From Chroococcus sp. FPU101 (GTDB lineage Bacteria > Cyanobacteriota > Cyanobacteriia > Cyanobacteriales > Microcystaceae), in the NCBI RefSeq assembly GCF_017312365.1, contig NZ_BLJI01000012.1, positions 1 through 64,000 on the forward strand: a stretch of DNA of 64,000 nucleotides. The letters run 5' to 3'. The number at the start of each line of letters is the position of its first letter. Position 1 is the stretch's first letter. The notes under the pieces were generated by a model. It was not told the origin of the DNA. It worked only from the letters and a program-made list of their open reading frames with translations, and ran no database searches. A program made the position numbers and the translations under genes. Positions 46,832 to 56,130 of the stretch are shown here, piece by piece.

Positions 46832-46850
46832 GGGTTTGGCAATCAAACCC
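46832..46850. repeat. Dispersed GGGTTTGG palindrome, copy 3
   Basis: GGGTTTGG (46832-46839), loop CAA, TCAAACCC (46843-46850, one G-T pair), 14 bases after the hemF stop. Same core and same position relative to a stop codon as the copies at 27045 and 28887. Confidence 0.8.
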
Positions 46851-46857
46851 TCAAGCA

Positions 46858-46895
46858 AAAAAAGAGGCGATTAGATAAACTAATCACCGATTTTT
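46858..46895. terminator. Bidirectional terminator between hemF and PEP-CTERM gene
   Basis: GGCGATTAG (46866-46874) pairs with CTAATCACC (46880-46888, one C-A mismatch) around ATAAA. A run of As precedes it and GATTTTT follows, so it can act on the converging transcripts of both neighbours. Confidence 0.75.
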
Positions 46896-46915
46896 AAGCA
46901 GATTAAACAGCATAT

Positions 46916-47665
46916 TTACTTTGAGTGCAATTGCTTTTTCCGCATCGTAGCCGTTGCACCCGCAACCGCTAATAGTCCTAGCAATGCCGTCGGTTCTGGA
47001 GTCGTCATAGCATTACCCACACCTAAGAAAGAAATGGCAATGTCTCCATTAGCAGGAGGATCGAGGACTAACTTAAATGACGTTACTGCGGTTGGATTAA
47101 AAGCTGAATTGATAGCAGTAAAATCAGAAAATAAGAAATCTAAAGGCAAAACTGGGTCAGTGCTATCCTTGAAACCAAGAGATTTGCTAACAGTAATACC
47201 GTTGATGGTGACCGAGAAAGGTGTGACAGCCGTTCCACCAACTTCATTAAGGATAATTCCTAGAGAAACCCGATCAGCCAAACCACCAACCGTTAAATCC
47301 ACAGGAGCAAAAGTTGGGTTTGCGGCTGGATTACCGTATGAAATTGTTACTAAACTATTTACGCCCGAAATATTATTAACCTCAATACCTGCACCGAAAT
47401 TGGTCGTAGGAATTATGGTTTCACCTAAACCTCTACCACCTTGTTTAGTTACACTCAACCGACGAGTGATATTGCCAGCACTAAAAATCGTGCCAGGAAC
47501 AGAGGCAGAAGTGGTCGCTGTTCCATTGGGCTGAGTTCTCCTTGTAGTTTGCGCCGTCGATAAAGGATCAATTGTTTGTATGATCGCCGCTTCAGCCAGA
47601 CCCGCCGCCGTAGGAAGCAAGGCCGCCGATAAAACTGTCGTTAACAATACATTTTTCTTGTTCAT
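46916..47665 (-). CDS. PEP-CTERM sorting-domain protein
   Basis: A 249-residue exported protein: signal peptide with LLTTVLSAALLPTAAGLAEA (about 6-26), a Thr/Gly/Asn-rich beta-type body (ITRRLSVTKQGG, LVLDPPANGDIAISFLG), and the C-terminal sorting tail TPEPTALLGLLAVAGATA followed by MRKKQ. Unlike the protein at 30569 it has no obvious common body sequence, so they are separate exosortase clients. It is upstream-adjacent to two glycosyltransferase genes across a 590-base spacer. Confidence 0.88.
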   Translation of the reverse strand: MNKKNVLLTTVLSAALLPTAAGLAEAAIIQTIDPLSTAQTTRRTQPNGTATTSASVPGTIFSAGNITRRLSVTKQGGRGLGETIIPTTNFGAGIEVNNISGVNSLVTISYGNPAANPTFAPVDLTVGGLADRVSLGIILNEVGGTAVTPFSVTINGITVSKSLGFKDSTDPVLPLDFLFSDFTAINSAFNPTAVTSFKLVLDPPANGDIAISFLGVGNAMTTPEPTALLGLLAVAGATATMRKKQLHSK

Positions 47666-48255
47666 TTTTCAATTTATTATGATATGAATTTGGTCTGATT
47701 TAACAGAACTGTCTATAATTATGCTTCATCACAATAAGAATACCCTCACTTTTATCAAAAATCAACATATCTATATATCTATACTGAACATTATAGAAAG
47801 ACTGTTAATCGGTAAGTTAAGTAATTGTATACTAGATATCAAATAGCTAAACTTGTTGATTCTGAGTGAAAAACTATGTACTCTATAGGGATTTATATCT
47901 TCTTTTCATTTTCTTGACTAATAATTTATAAACCTCAATAATATTCTATAAGTCAAACAATGCTGACATTTCTTAAGGAAGCTTTAATTTAATAGGTTGA
48001 ACGATTTTTAATCTTCTCCATCAACCGACTTGAAAACAATTTTTATGTAATTTTCGATCAGTTAAGTTGATGCTTAGTTTTAATTAATGGTACATTTGAA
48101 CTTAAAAAATTAAAAATGCTGGTTTGATGGAAACAAAATAGAACCTGTGAGTAGCTTGTCTTTGAAAGGAAAAATAAATTTAGTTGACTCAGCATTTTTT
48201 AGGAATATAATCTTATAGCTAATGACAATTAGTTGAATGAGGATTTTTTCTCAAG
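47666..48255. other. 590-base gene-free divergent spacer
   Basis: AT-rich region between the PEP-CTERM gene (minus) and the first GT4 gene (plus). Only very short frames are open. No tRNA, RNA motif or long palindrome was recognised. It must hold the promoters of both neighbours, but I cannot place them. Confidence 0.4.
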
Positions 48256-49398
48256 ATGCAGACGCAGACAAACCAAGACTTTAAAATAGCTGTTTATTAT
48301 CCTTGCTTTCTCGGAGGGGGTGCAGAAGCTGTCGCACTTTGGATGCTAGAAGCTTTAAAAGATAATTATGATGTAACACTGTTTACTTTTTCCGATATTG
48401 ACTTAGATAAGCTAAATTTAAAATATGGTACTCACCTCTCGAAGCAAACCATTAAAATTAAGTCAATACTTCCTCAATTCTTAACGGCACCTAGTAACTT
48501 TTTAAATTCTAATACTAAGCATTTTAAACAATTCTCATTACATTCTGTTCTACGCTTGATTAAAGCTAAACAAGATGATTATGACCTACTCATATCAGGA
48601 TATAATGCTGTTGATTTAGGCAAACCAGGGATACAATATATTCACTGGACTGGAGTAGTAGAAAAAAATAAGTTAGCTAAAAAATATTATAATAAGTTGT
48701 CTGATTTCTCGGTAGAAAGATTGAAAAAAAATGTTTCTTTAGTCAATTCTAAAACCGTTGCACAACAAGCTCAAAATTTTTATAATGTAGAACCAATCAT
48801 CGTTTACCCTCCTGTCGTGATTGAATCAATTGATATACCTTGGGAAGACAAAGAAAATGCTTTTATTTGTAGTGGAAGATTAGTTAAGGCTAAACAGCCT
48901 CATCAAGCTATTTCAATTATTAAAGCCGTTCGTGAAAGAGGATTTGATGTTAAATTATATTTAACAGGTGGTGGCGGTGGTGGTGAACAAGATTATTTAC
49001 GTTTTCTCAATAAAATGATTGAAGATAATTCGGATTGGGTTAAACTGTATAGAAATTTAAGTTATGAGGATTATTCAAAAATTCTTTATAGCTGTAAATA
49101 TGGAATTCATCGTAAACAAGAACCTTTTGGAATTTCTGTAGCAGAAATAGTCAAAGCGGGAGCAATTCCTTTTGTTAAATCTACTGGTGGTCAAGTTGAA
49201 ATTGTAGGAGAGAAAAATCAAGATTTATTATTTAATACGGATGAAGATGCTGTAGAAGCAATTGTTAAAGTTCTTAGTAATGAAGAAAAACAAAGCCATT
49301 TACGGCAAGCCTTACAAAAACAAAAGGTTTTATTTTCAACTGAAAGATTTAGTCAAGAGTTTAAAGAAATTGTTAAAAATTATTTAGAAAAAAAATAA
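48256..49398 (+). CDS. GT4-family glycosyltransferase
   Basis: A 380-residue GT-B glycosyltransferase. N-terminal acceptor half: YYPCFLGGGAEAVALWMLEAL. C-terminal donor half: FICSGRLVKAKQPHQAI near 206, YLTGGGGGGEQD near 236, and HRKQEPFGISVAEIVKAGAIPFV near 288 with the EPFG-x4-E motif of GT4. The donor is a nucleotide sugar; the product is probably a surface polysaccharide. A second GT4 gene starts 13 bases later. Confidence 0.92.
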   Translation: MQTQTNQDFKIAVYYPCFLGGGAEAVALWMLEALKDNYDVTLFTFSDIDLDKLNLKYGTHLSKQTIKIKSILPQFLTAPSNFLNSNTKHFKQFSLHSVLRLIKAKQDDYDLLISGYNAVDLGKPGIQYIHWTGVVEKNKLAKKYYNKLSDFSVERLKKNVSLVNSKTVAQQAQNFYNVEPIIVYPPVVIESIDIPWEDKENAFICSGRLVKAKQPHQAISIIKAVRERGFDVKLYLTGGGGGGEQDYLRFLNKMIEDNSDWVKLYRNLSYEDYSKILYSCKYGIHRKQEPFGISVAEIVKAGAIPFVKSTGGQVEIVGEKNQDLLFNTDEDAVEAIVKVLSNEEKQSHLRQALQKQKVLFSTERFSQEFKEIVKNYLEKK

Positions 49399-49411
49399 GA
49401 AGTTAGTTCAG

Positions 49412-50701
49412 ATGAAGATTATTATTCCTATCGAATTTTATCGCAAAGGTGGCGTTGAAAGAGTTATTATCTCTTTGGTTATTAGTTTAATCAATTATGT
49501 TGAGCAAATCATTTTAGTTTTACCAGATAAAGATATTCCCTACTTTCAATCATTATTACCTAAATCTGAAAAAATCTGTTATGAAAATTTTCAGATAGAA
49601 AATTATAGTTTTCAATTAAGATTGATTAATTTTTTGCTAAAAACTGATATATTGGGTAAACTAAACGCAACAGCAATCAAAATAATTTTAAAGAACAAAA
49701 CTGCTAAATTAAAAATTCAAGCTAGACTGAATGAGCTAATTAGTAAATATCAAGCCGAATATTGTTTATATGCAATTATCAATAAACTGACTCCACCAAA
49801 AGTTAATGTAAGTTTAAGTGGAATTGCTTATGATTTGTTTTGGATGTTTGCTCCTTTAACTTACTCTGAAGAGTATCGCAAAAAATACAATGAACCGTTT
49901 GAAAAATGGCTAAATACAGCTGACATCATTTTTACAATATCACAGAAAACTCGTGATGATATTTTAAAAGTTTTTCCTCATGCTGATTATCAAAAAGTCT
50001 TAAAACCTGTGCCTCTATCGGGATATTTAGTATCAACTGAACAGGAAAAAATTAACGCTTATCCAATTGACAAAACCAGTCAAACAATACAATTTTACTT
50101 TCCCTCATCTTTTGGGATTTATAAAGACCATTTAACGTTATTAAAAGCAGGAGTAATTTTAGCACAAAAAAATCTAGACTTTAAAATTGTATTACTAGGT
50201 CGAGAAACAGATGGTTTAATTCAAGGTCAGTTAAAACTATCTCAGCAATCAAATACACAAGAGTATGCAAATTATGTCAAGGAATGTCAAGAATTATATA
50301 CTCAAAATCAGGCAATTTTTGAACAATATTTTGAAGGTTTAGGCTACTGTGACTATGAAAAAGTTGAATATTTATATCAGAGCAGTTCTTGTGTGATTAT
50401 GACCTCTCAATATGAAGGATTTGGGTTAGCGGTTTCTGAAGCAATTGTGCGAGGAGTTCCCGTAATTGCCTCGGACTTAAAAGTTTTTCAAGAACAAGTC
50501 GATTTATATCAATGTTCTGATCGCGTTCGTTTGTTTCCCGTAGGAAATGTAGAAAAACTAGCAGAATGTATGGAAGAATTTATTAAAAATCCTCTGCCAA
50601 AATTGTCCGATTTAGAAATTCAAGAACGTTTTTCCCATTGGACTTGGGATGCAGTGGCACAAGCTTATATTCAAGCTTTACAATCGATTGACAATAGATA
50701 A
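49412..50701 (+). CDS. GT4-family glycosyltransferase
   Basis: A 429-residue GT-B protein. Start MKIIIPIEFYRKGGVERVII; donor-site features are YFPSSFGIYKDHLTLLKAG (about 228-246) and SSCVIMTSQYEGFGLAVSEAI with E-G-F-G-x4-E. The long linker (about 60-130) lacks recognised motifs. With its upstream neighbour it forms a two-gene glycosylation unit, and the MOSC gene follows five bases later. Confidence 0.91.
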   Translation: MKIIIPIEFYRKGGVERVIISLVISLINYVEQIILVLPDKDIPYFQSLLPKSEKICYENFQIENYSFQLRLINFLLKTDILGKLNATAIKIILKNKTAKLKIQARLNELISKYQAEYCLYAIINKLTPPKVNVSLSGIAYDLFWMFAPLTYSEEYRKKYNEPFEKWLNTADIIFTISQKTRDDILKVFPHADYQKVLKPVPLSGYLVSTEQEKINAYPIDKTSQTIQFYFPSSFGIYKDHLTLLKAGVILAQKNLDFKIVLLGRETDGLIQGQLKLSQQSNTQEYANYVKECQELYTQNQAIFEQYFEGLGYCDYEKVEYLYQSSSCVIMTSQYEGFGLAVSEAIVRGVPVIASDLKVFQEQVDLYQCSDRVRLFPVGNVEKLAECMEEFIKNPLPKLSDLEIQERFSHWTWDAVAQAYIQALQSIDNR

Positions 50702-50706
50702 AAAAT

Positions 50707-51531
50707 ATGATTGTTTCTGAAATAAATATTTACCCGATTAAATCCTGTCAAGGTATTAGAAAAGATGATGCCGAAATCTCTCAAAAAGGTTTTTTGTGGG
50801 ATCGAGAATTTATGCTAGTCAATCCAGCAGGAAAATTTTTTACACAAAGACAATATCCTCAGTTAGCAACCGTTAAAATAGAGATTCAAGATAGTCAAAT
50901 CACTTTATCATCGTTAGATCAATCTTTAGGTTCTGTTGCTTTTAATCCGACATTAATAGGAGAAGAAATTAAAGTAGAGATTTGGCGCGATCGCACAGTT
51001 GCTATTTTACAAGATGATCAGGTGTCTCAATGGTTTACGACTTTTCTCAATACCCCTTGTTATTTAGTTAGACAATCTCCTGATTATATTAGACCCATTG
51101 ACGAAAATTACGCGCCTAGTAATAACTTACCCGTCAGTTTCGCTGATGGCTATCCCTTTTTAATAACCAATACAGCCTCATTAACGGAACTCAATAGAAG
51201 ACTCAAAGAAACCTACAACAATGAAGCTCAAACCATACCAATGAATCGATTTCGTTCCAATATCGTCATTCAGACAGAACAACCTTTTATAGAAACAAAA
51301 TGGAAAATAATTAGAATTGGTGAAGTTCAATTTTCACTGGTTAAACCTTGTACAAGATGTATTATTACAACCACCGATCAAATAACAGGACATCGTAATC
51401 CCCTACAAGAACCTCTAAAAACTTTAGGTACATTTCGTAAATCTACCCAAGGTATTATGTTTGGTGAAAATATGATTCCCTTCAATTTAGGAGTAATTCG
51501 CGTGGGTGATGCAATCGAAATTATAGAATAG
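50707..51531 (+). CDS. MOSC domain protein (YcbX-like)
   Basis: A 274-residue protein with the MOSC N-terminal beta-barrel (ISEINIYPIKSCQGI-type start, residues 1-115) and the MOSC sulfur-carrier domain with conserved Cys in VKPCTRCIITTTDQITG (about 217-233) and NRFRSNIVI. Relatives handle molybdenum-cofactor-bound sulfur or detoxify N-hydroxylated compounds. The C-terminal ferredoxin domain found in E. coli YcbX is absent, so another reductase must supply electrons. Confidence 0.9.
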   Translation: MIVSEINIYPIKSCQGIRKDDAEISQKGFLWDREFMLVNPAGKFFTQRQYPQLATVKIEIQDSQITLSSLDQSLGSVAFNPTLIGEEIKVEIWRDRTVAILQDDQVSQWFTTFLNTPCYLVRQSPDYIRPIDENYAPSNNLPVSFADGYPFLITNTASLTELNRRLKETYNNEAQTIPMNRFRSNIVIQTEQPFIETKWKIIRIGEVQFSLVKPCTRCIITTTDQITGHRNPLQEPLKTLGTFRKSTQGIMFGENMIPFNLGVIRVGDAIEIIE

Positions 51532-51606
51532 TTGGAATGATTCGTTATATTTAAGATTTATAAAAAATCTAGCGTAGATGATAATTAATACCCTAAAAGT
51601 GAGACG

Positions 51607-53724
51607 ATGGGAGAAACTATAGCCCAGTTTAGACCTATGCTGCTCGCCACACTTTCTGGTAATAGTCATCCAATTGGTGCAACCGTTGAACCTGATGGGG
51701 TCAATTTCTGTGTTTTTTCAAAAAATGCAACATCCATAGAATTATTACTATTTGATCAGCCTAACGATCCTAAACCCGTTATTACAATTCCCCTTGACCC
51801 CGACAAAAATCGCACCTTTTATTATTGGCATATTTTCGTTAAAGGCATTGGTGAAGGGCAAGTGTATGCTTATCGGGCATATGGGCCTTTTGAACCCGAA
51901 AAAGGACATCGTTTTGATAGTTCTAAGGTACTACTTGATCCCTATGCTAAATCGATCGTCGGTTATACGACTTATAATCGAAAAGCAGCGATCGAGCCTG
52001 GGGATAACTGCGCTAAAGCCTTACGGAGTGTGGTCGTTGATACAAGTAATTATGACTGGGAAGGAGATCACCCGCTACGCATTCCCTACTCCCAAAGCGT
52101 CATTTATGAATTACACGTAGGAGGATTTACCCGTCATCCTAACTCTGGTATCGCCCCCGAAAAACGTGGAACCTATGCAGGATTAATCGAAAAAATCCCA
52201 TATTTAAAGAATTTAGGCATCACCGCCGTCGAATTGTTACCCATCCATTATTTTGACCCAGAAGATGCGCGACCCGGTTTATGTAACTATTGGGGATATA
52301 GTACGATCGGATTTTTTGCACCTCATCGAGGCTATACTGCTGATAAATCAGGAGTTGGGGCGGTTAATGAATTTCGAGATATGGTGAAAGCCTTACACCG
52401 CGCTGGAATCGAAGTCATTTTAGATGTCGTCTTCAATCATACCGCCGAAGGGAACGATCAAGGGCCCACTCTCTGCTTTAGAGGATTAGACAACGAAGCG
52501 TACTACATCCTAGAACCCGACATGATTCACTACGCTAACTATAGCGGTTGTGGAAATACTTTTAGGGGAAATCATCCGATCGGGGGCAGCTTAATTTTAG
52601 ATTCTTTGCGCTACTGGGTATCTGAAATGCACGTAGACGGGTTTCGCTTCGATCTTGCTTCCGTTTTAGCCAGAGATTCGCGGGGCTTTCCCATTGAAAC
52701 CCACAGCATTAATATGAATCATATCATCTGGGCGATCGAATCAGATCCAGTTCTAGCAGGAACAAAATTAATCGCAGAAGCTTGGGATGCAGCAGGTTTA
52801 TACAGTGTGGGGCAGTTTGTCGAGTATGCAGACTGGTTTTCCGAATGGAATGGCCCTTATCGAGATGATATCCGTTGTTTTGTGAAAAGTGATGCGGGAA
52901 TGATTCCTAATTTAGCCGCGAGAATTTTAGGAAGTCCAGATATTTATCACCGACAGGATACCGATATTAACCGTAGTATCAACTTTTTCACCTGTCACGA
53001 TGGCTTTACCCTCAATGATTTAGTTTCCTATAACGATAAACATAATGAAGCGAACGGGGAAAATAATCAAGATGGAGCCAATCATAATTTTAGTTGGAAC
53101 TGTGGCATTGAAGGCCCAACCGATGATCCAGAAATAGAAGCATTGCGACTACAACAGATTAAAAACTTTTTTACTATTCTTTTTATGTCCCAAGGAACTC
53201 CAATGATCCAAATGGGGGATGAAATTCGACGGACTCAACTCGGAAATAATAACGGCTACTGTCAGGATAATGAATTAAGCTGGTTTGATTGGAGTAGAGT
53301 CGATCAAGAATTTGACCTGTGGTGCTTTGTACGGCGACTGATTCAGTTTACGGAAAATTTGGAACTTTTCCAACAAGAACGCCTTTTAGAGGTAACCTGT
53401 GCTAGTCACAACCCACATTTATCATGGCATGGAGTCAAATTAGGGAAACCCGACTGGTCAAAAGATTCTCGTAGTCTTGCTTTTTCTTTGCATCATCCTG
53501 AAGCGGGCGAACATTTACACGTAATATTGAATGCTTACTGGGAACCCTTATCTTTTGAATTACCCATATTAGGCAAACATGAAAAATGGTCGCGCATTGT
53601 CGATACTGCCCTTCCTCTATCAGAAGCCGTTTGTGAGTTAGATTCTGCAACGGATGTGAAAGAAAAAACCTACTTAGTGACAGGGCGTTCAACGGTTGTT
53701 TTAATGGTAAAACCCCTAATTTGA
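51607..53724 (+). CDS. glgX: Glycogen debranching enzyme (isoamylase type)
   Basis: A 705-residue GH13 enzyme that hydrolyses alpha-1,6 branch points of glycogen. CBM48 domain near residues 15-120; GH13 regions are DVVFNHTAEG (I), GFRFDLASV (II, nucleophile Asp349), AEAWDAAG (III, acid Glu391) and FFTCHDG (IV). The long insertion NKHNEANGENNQDGANHNFS is typical of isoamylase-type GlgX. The start ATG 51607 may be preceded in function by a later ATG at residue 13, but the family N-terminus fits either. Confidence 0.94.
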   Translation: MGETIAQFRPMLLATLSGNSHPIGATVEPDGVNFCVFSKNATSIELLLFDQPNDPKPVITIPLDPDKNRTFYYWHIFVKGIGEGQVYAYRAYGPFEPEKGHRFDSSKVLLDPYAKSIVGYTTYNRKAAIEPGDNCAKALRSVVVDTSNYDWEGDHPLRIPYSQSVIYELHVGGFTRHPNSGIAPEKRGTYAGLIEKIPYLKNLGITAVELLPIHYFDPEDARPGLCNYWGYSTIGFFAPHRGYTADKSGVGAVNEFRDMVKALHRAGIEVILDVVFNHTAEGNDQGPTLCFRGLDNEAYYILEPDMIHYANYSGCGNTFRGNHPIGGSLILDSLRYWVSEMHVDGFRFDLASVLARDSRGFPIETHSINMNHIIWAIESDPVLAGTKLIAEAWDAAGLYSVGQFVEYADWFSEWNGPYRDDIRCFVKSDAGMIPNLAARILGSPDIYHRQDTDINRSINFFTCHDGFTLNDLVSYNDKHNEANGENNQDGANHNFSWNCGIEGPTDDPEIEALRLQQIKNFFTILFMSQGTPMIQMGDEIRRTQLGNNNGYCQDNELSWFDWSRVDQEFDLWCFVRRLIQFTENLELFQQERLLEVTCASHNPHLSWHGVKLGKPDWSKDSRSLAFSLHHPEAGEHLHVILNAYWEPLSFELPILGKHEKWSRIVDTALPLSEAVCELDSATDVKEKTYLVTGRSTVVLMVKPLI

Positions 53725-53741
53725 ACTACCCCTCGTATTTT

Positions 53742-54896
53742 TTAGCTGCGTATTTGCACTGGCATAACCAAATATGTCATTTTTAAGCCATCTAACGGAC
53801 TAAAGATTACAGGTTGAGTGCTTTCGTTGAGTTGCATTTGAACATGAGTTGCGGGTAAAGCTTTTAATCCATCCATCAGATACTTGACATTAAACGCAAT
53901 ATCTGTATCATCTCCACTCATTTCGGCGGGCATTGATTCTTTTGCACTACCCAAGTCTGGCGACTCAACGGATAGGGTTAATTGTCCTTTATCTCCATTG
54001 AGACTAAATTTAACTAAATTATTCTTTTGATCGGCCAATACGGCAACTCGTTCTAGACTACTTAATAATCGTTTACGTTCTAATGTCACTGAACGCTCAA
54101 ACTTTTTCGGGATGAGTTGTTGGTAAGCGGGGTAAGCACCTTCTAGCTTACGACTGGTCAACTTTTGATCCCCTAGTTCAAAGATAATCTGTCCTTCATC
54201 GACACGCAACGTCACTAAATCTGTGGTTTGATTTACCGATAGAATACGTTCTAATTCCCGTAATGTTCTCGCAGGGATAGTCACCCCAAAACCTTGAGTA
54301 ATATTTGAGGTTTCGGCATCTTCTAAAGGAGTTTGCACAACGGATAAACGATGACCATCGGTTGCAGCAAATTCTAAATTATCGGGTGTTCCAGTCAAAT
54401 GAACTCCAGTCAAAACTTGTTTAGTTTCATCGGTACTCGCAGCGAAAAGGGATGCTTTTAGACCCTCTGTTAAAGCGGTAATGGGTAGAATAATGATTTC
54501 TCCGTCTTCAATTGAAGGAAGTTGCGGAAATTCGGTCGCTTGCATCCCCCTAAGCTGAAACCGTCCTGAAATCGAAGTTAATGTTGCTAGTGTCTGTTCT
54601 TCTGCGTTGTCTTGTTCGTCCACAAAAAGGGTAATTTCGCCATCGCTGAGACGAGATACAATATCAGTCAGGAGTTTTGCGGGTAAAGTCACTGTCCCAC
54701 TTTCGGAAACAGTCGCTTGAAAACTGGTTTTTATCCCTAGACTTAAATCAAAAGCAGTGAGGCTAATTTCTCCTTTTTCCTCATCTGCAACAAATAAAAC
54801 GTTTGCTAAAACAGGATGAGTCGGACGAGAGGGGACAGCACGACTAACCAGAGAAAGGTTAGTATTTAATTCATTTTGGGCGCAGGTAAATTTCAT
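53742..54896 (-). CDS. dnaN: DNA polymerase III beta subunit (sliding clamp)
   Basis: A 384-residue clamp with three similar domains (about 1-130, 131-255, 256-384), beginning MKFTCAQNELNTNLSLVSRA and ending YLVMPVQIRS; the usual LMPMR-type end is slightly extended. It encircles DNA and holds the polymerase in replication. In some cyanobacteria oriC lies near dnaN, but no cluster of DnaA boxes (TTATCCACA type) is present here. Convergent with glgX with a 17-base gap. Confidence 0.96.
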   Translation of the reverse strand: MKFTCAQNELNTNLSLVSRAVPSRPTHPVLANVLFVADEEKGEISLTAFDLSLGIKTSFQATVSESGTVTLPAKLLTDIVSRLSDGEITLFVDEQDNAEEQTLATLTSISGRFQLRGMQATEFPQLPSIEDGEIIILPITALTEGLKASLFAASTDETKQVLTGVHLTGTPDNLEFAATDGHRLSVVQTPLEDAETSNITQGFGVTIPARTLRELERILSVNQTTDLVTLRVDEGQIIFELGDQKLTSRKLEGAYPAYQQLIPKKFERSVTLERKRLLSSLERVAVLADQKNNLVKFSLNGDKGQLTLSVESPDLGSAKESMPAEMSGDDTDIAFNVKYLMDGLKALPATHVQMQLNESTQPVIFSPLDGLKMTYLVMPVQIRS

Positions 54897-54979
54897 TGCT
54901 CGTAATTAGCCAGATCGATAGTTTAATTGTACTATTGTATGATAAGAGTCACGATCTATCATTATGGCTCATTCAAGTT

Positions 54980-56080
54980 CTATGTATCGTTTGTTGCACG
55001 ACAAAAAGCGGGAAGTGAAGCAATTTGATTATATCCTCCCTTTGTTTTCAGTGCTATTGCATTAGCTTGATTGTTGGCTAATAATCCTTCATAGTGAAAG
55101 AATACCTGTCCCTGTAATCCTTTTTTGCGATTAAGTACAACGCATTTTAAAATATCATTTGATGTTAAGTGAACTCCATTCGCTCTAAAAGCAATACCTG
55201 GAGAAATTTTAGCTTTTTGAGTCGCATCCAAACTTAGATGAATTTTATTAACTTCAATTTCATATCTTTTAAAATTTTCTCGATAGAACTGTGGATGCAG
55301 TAAATCTACAATTCCTATGTTTAACCATGTTTGAGAATCTTGTAATAAATGATGATAACAAAAAGGATATACCGCAGGAGCCATCGAAACAATTAAATTA
55401 GGATTAATCGCTTTTACTTTAAAGTAAAGACGACGTAAAAATACAGTCAGTTGATTCGCTCTCCATTGCATCCATTGTTGATCTTTTACATTTAAAGGGG
55501 GTTTAGCCCGATTTCCGTATTCTTGTTGATATATTTTTAATGTTGTCTCATCATAACCGCCACCAATGGGCATAGCAGGAAAACGATCATCACCTTGAAT
55601 GCCATCTATAGGGTAATTTTGTACAACTTCTAAGATTAAATCTAACATAAATTGTTGTACTTCTGGATGTAAACTATTCATCCAAGTTAAACCACCATGT
55701 ATGACTTTATTACCACCTTGATCAAGAGCTAACCAATGAGGATTTTTTTTGATTAAATGTCCACCATTAACAATAGGAGAAGCCGCAAAACCATATTCAA
55801 ACCAAGGAATAACAGCAATATTTCTACGATGTGCTTCTTTAATTAAAATATCTAATGGATCAAAATTATTTTTAGCAAAATGAGGAAAAATAGTCGGATA
55901 ACCTTCTTGCTGCATTCGTTGACTTGGATACAAAGTATAACCTTGATTCCACATCACTGGAAAGATAACATTAAATCCATATTCTTGTAAAAAGTCCATG
56001 CTTTGAGCAATATTTTTCGGTGACTTCAAAACTCGACTATGGGGAAGATTAGGTATCCAAACACCGCGAAGTTCTTGCAT
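54980..56080 (-). CDS. GH10-like glycosyl hydrolase (GHL10/DUF187 type)
   Basis: A 366-residue TIM-barrel protein of the GHL10 family. It starts ELRGVWIPNLPHS, contains VIPWFEYGFAA with a Glu/Tyr pair and the motif YPIDGIQGDDRFP. Next come LIVSMAPAVYPF and DLLHPQFYREN. No signal peptide is visible, so it would act inside the cell or be exported unusually. Proposed to act on polysaccharide or peptidoglycan, but activity is not established. Upstream of dnaN on the same strand, 83 bases away. Confidence 0.85.
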   Translation of the reverse strand: MQELRGVWIPNLPHSRVLKSPKNIAQSMDFLQEYGFNVIFPVMWNQGYTLYPSQRMQQEGYPTIFPHFAKNNFDPLDILIKEAHRRNIAVIPWFEYGFAASPIVNGGHLIKKNPHWLALDQGGNKVIHGGLTWMNSLHPEVQQFMLDLILEVVQNYPIDGIQGDDRFPAMPIGGGYDETTLKIYQQEYGNRAKPPLNVKDQQWMQWRANQLTVFLRRLYFKVKAINPNLIVSMAPAVYPFCYHHLLQDSQTWLNIGIVDLLHPQFYRENFKRYEIEVNKIHLSLDATQKAKISPGIAFRANGVHLTSNDILKCVVLNRKKGLQGQVFFHYEGLLANNQANAIALKTKGGYNQIASLPAFCRATNDT

Positions 56081-56130
56081 AATGAATTGTTGATTGTCAT
56101 AATTAAGATTAGATATATTTTGATGAAATT

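Noticed and set aside
54897-54979. Replication origin next to dnaN
   Set aside because: The 83-base spacer has no DnaA-box cluster and no AT-rich unwinding element with repeats.
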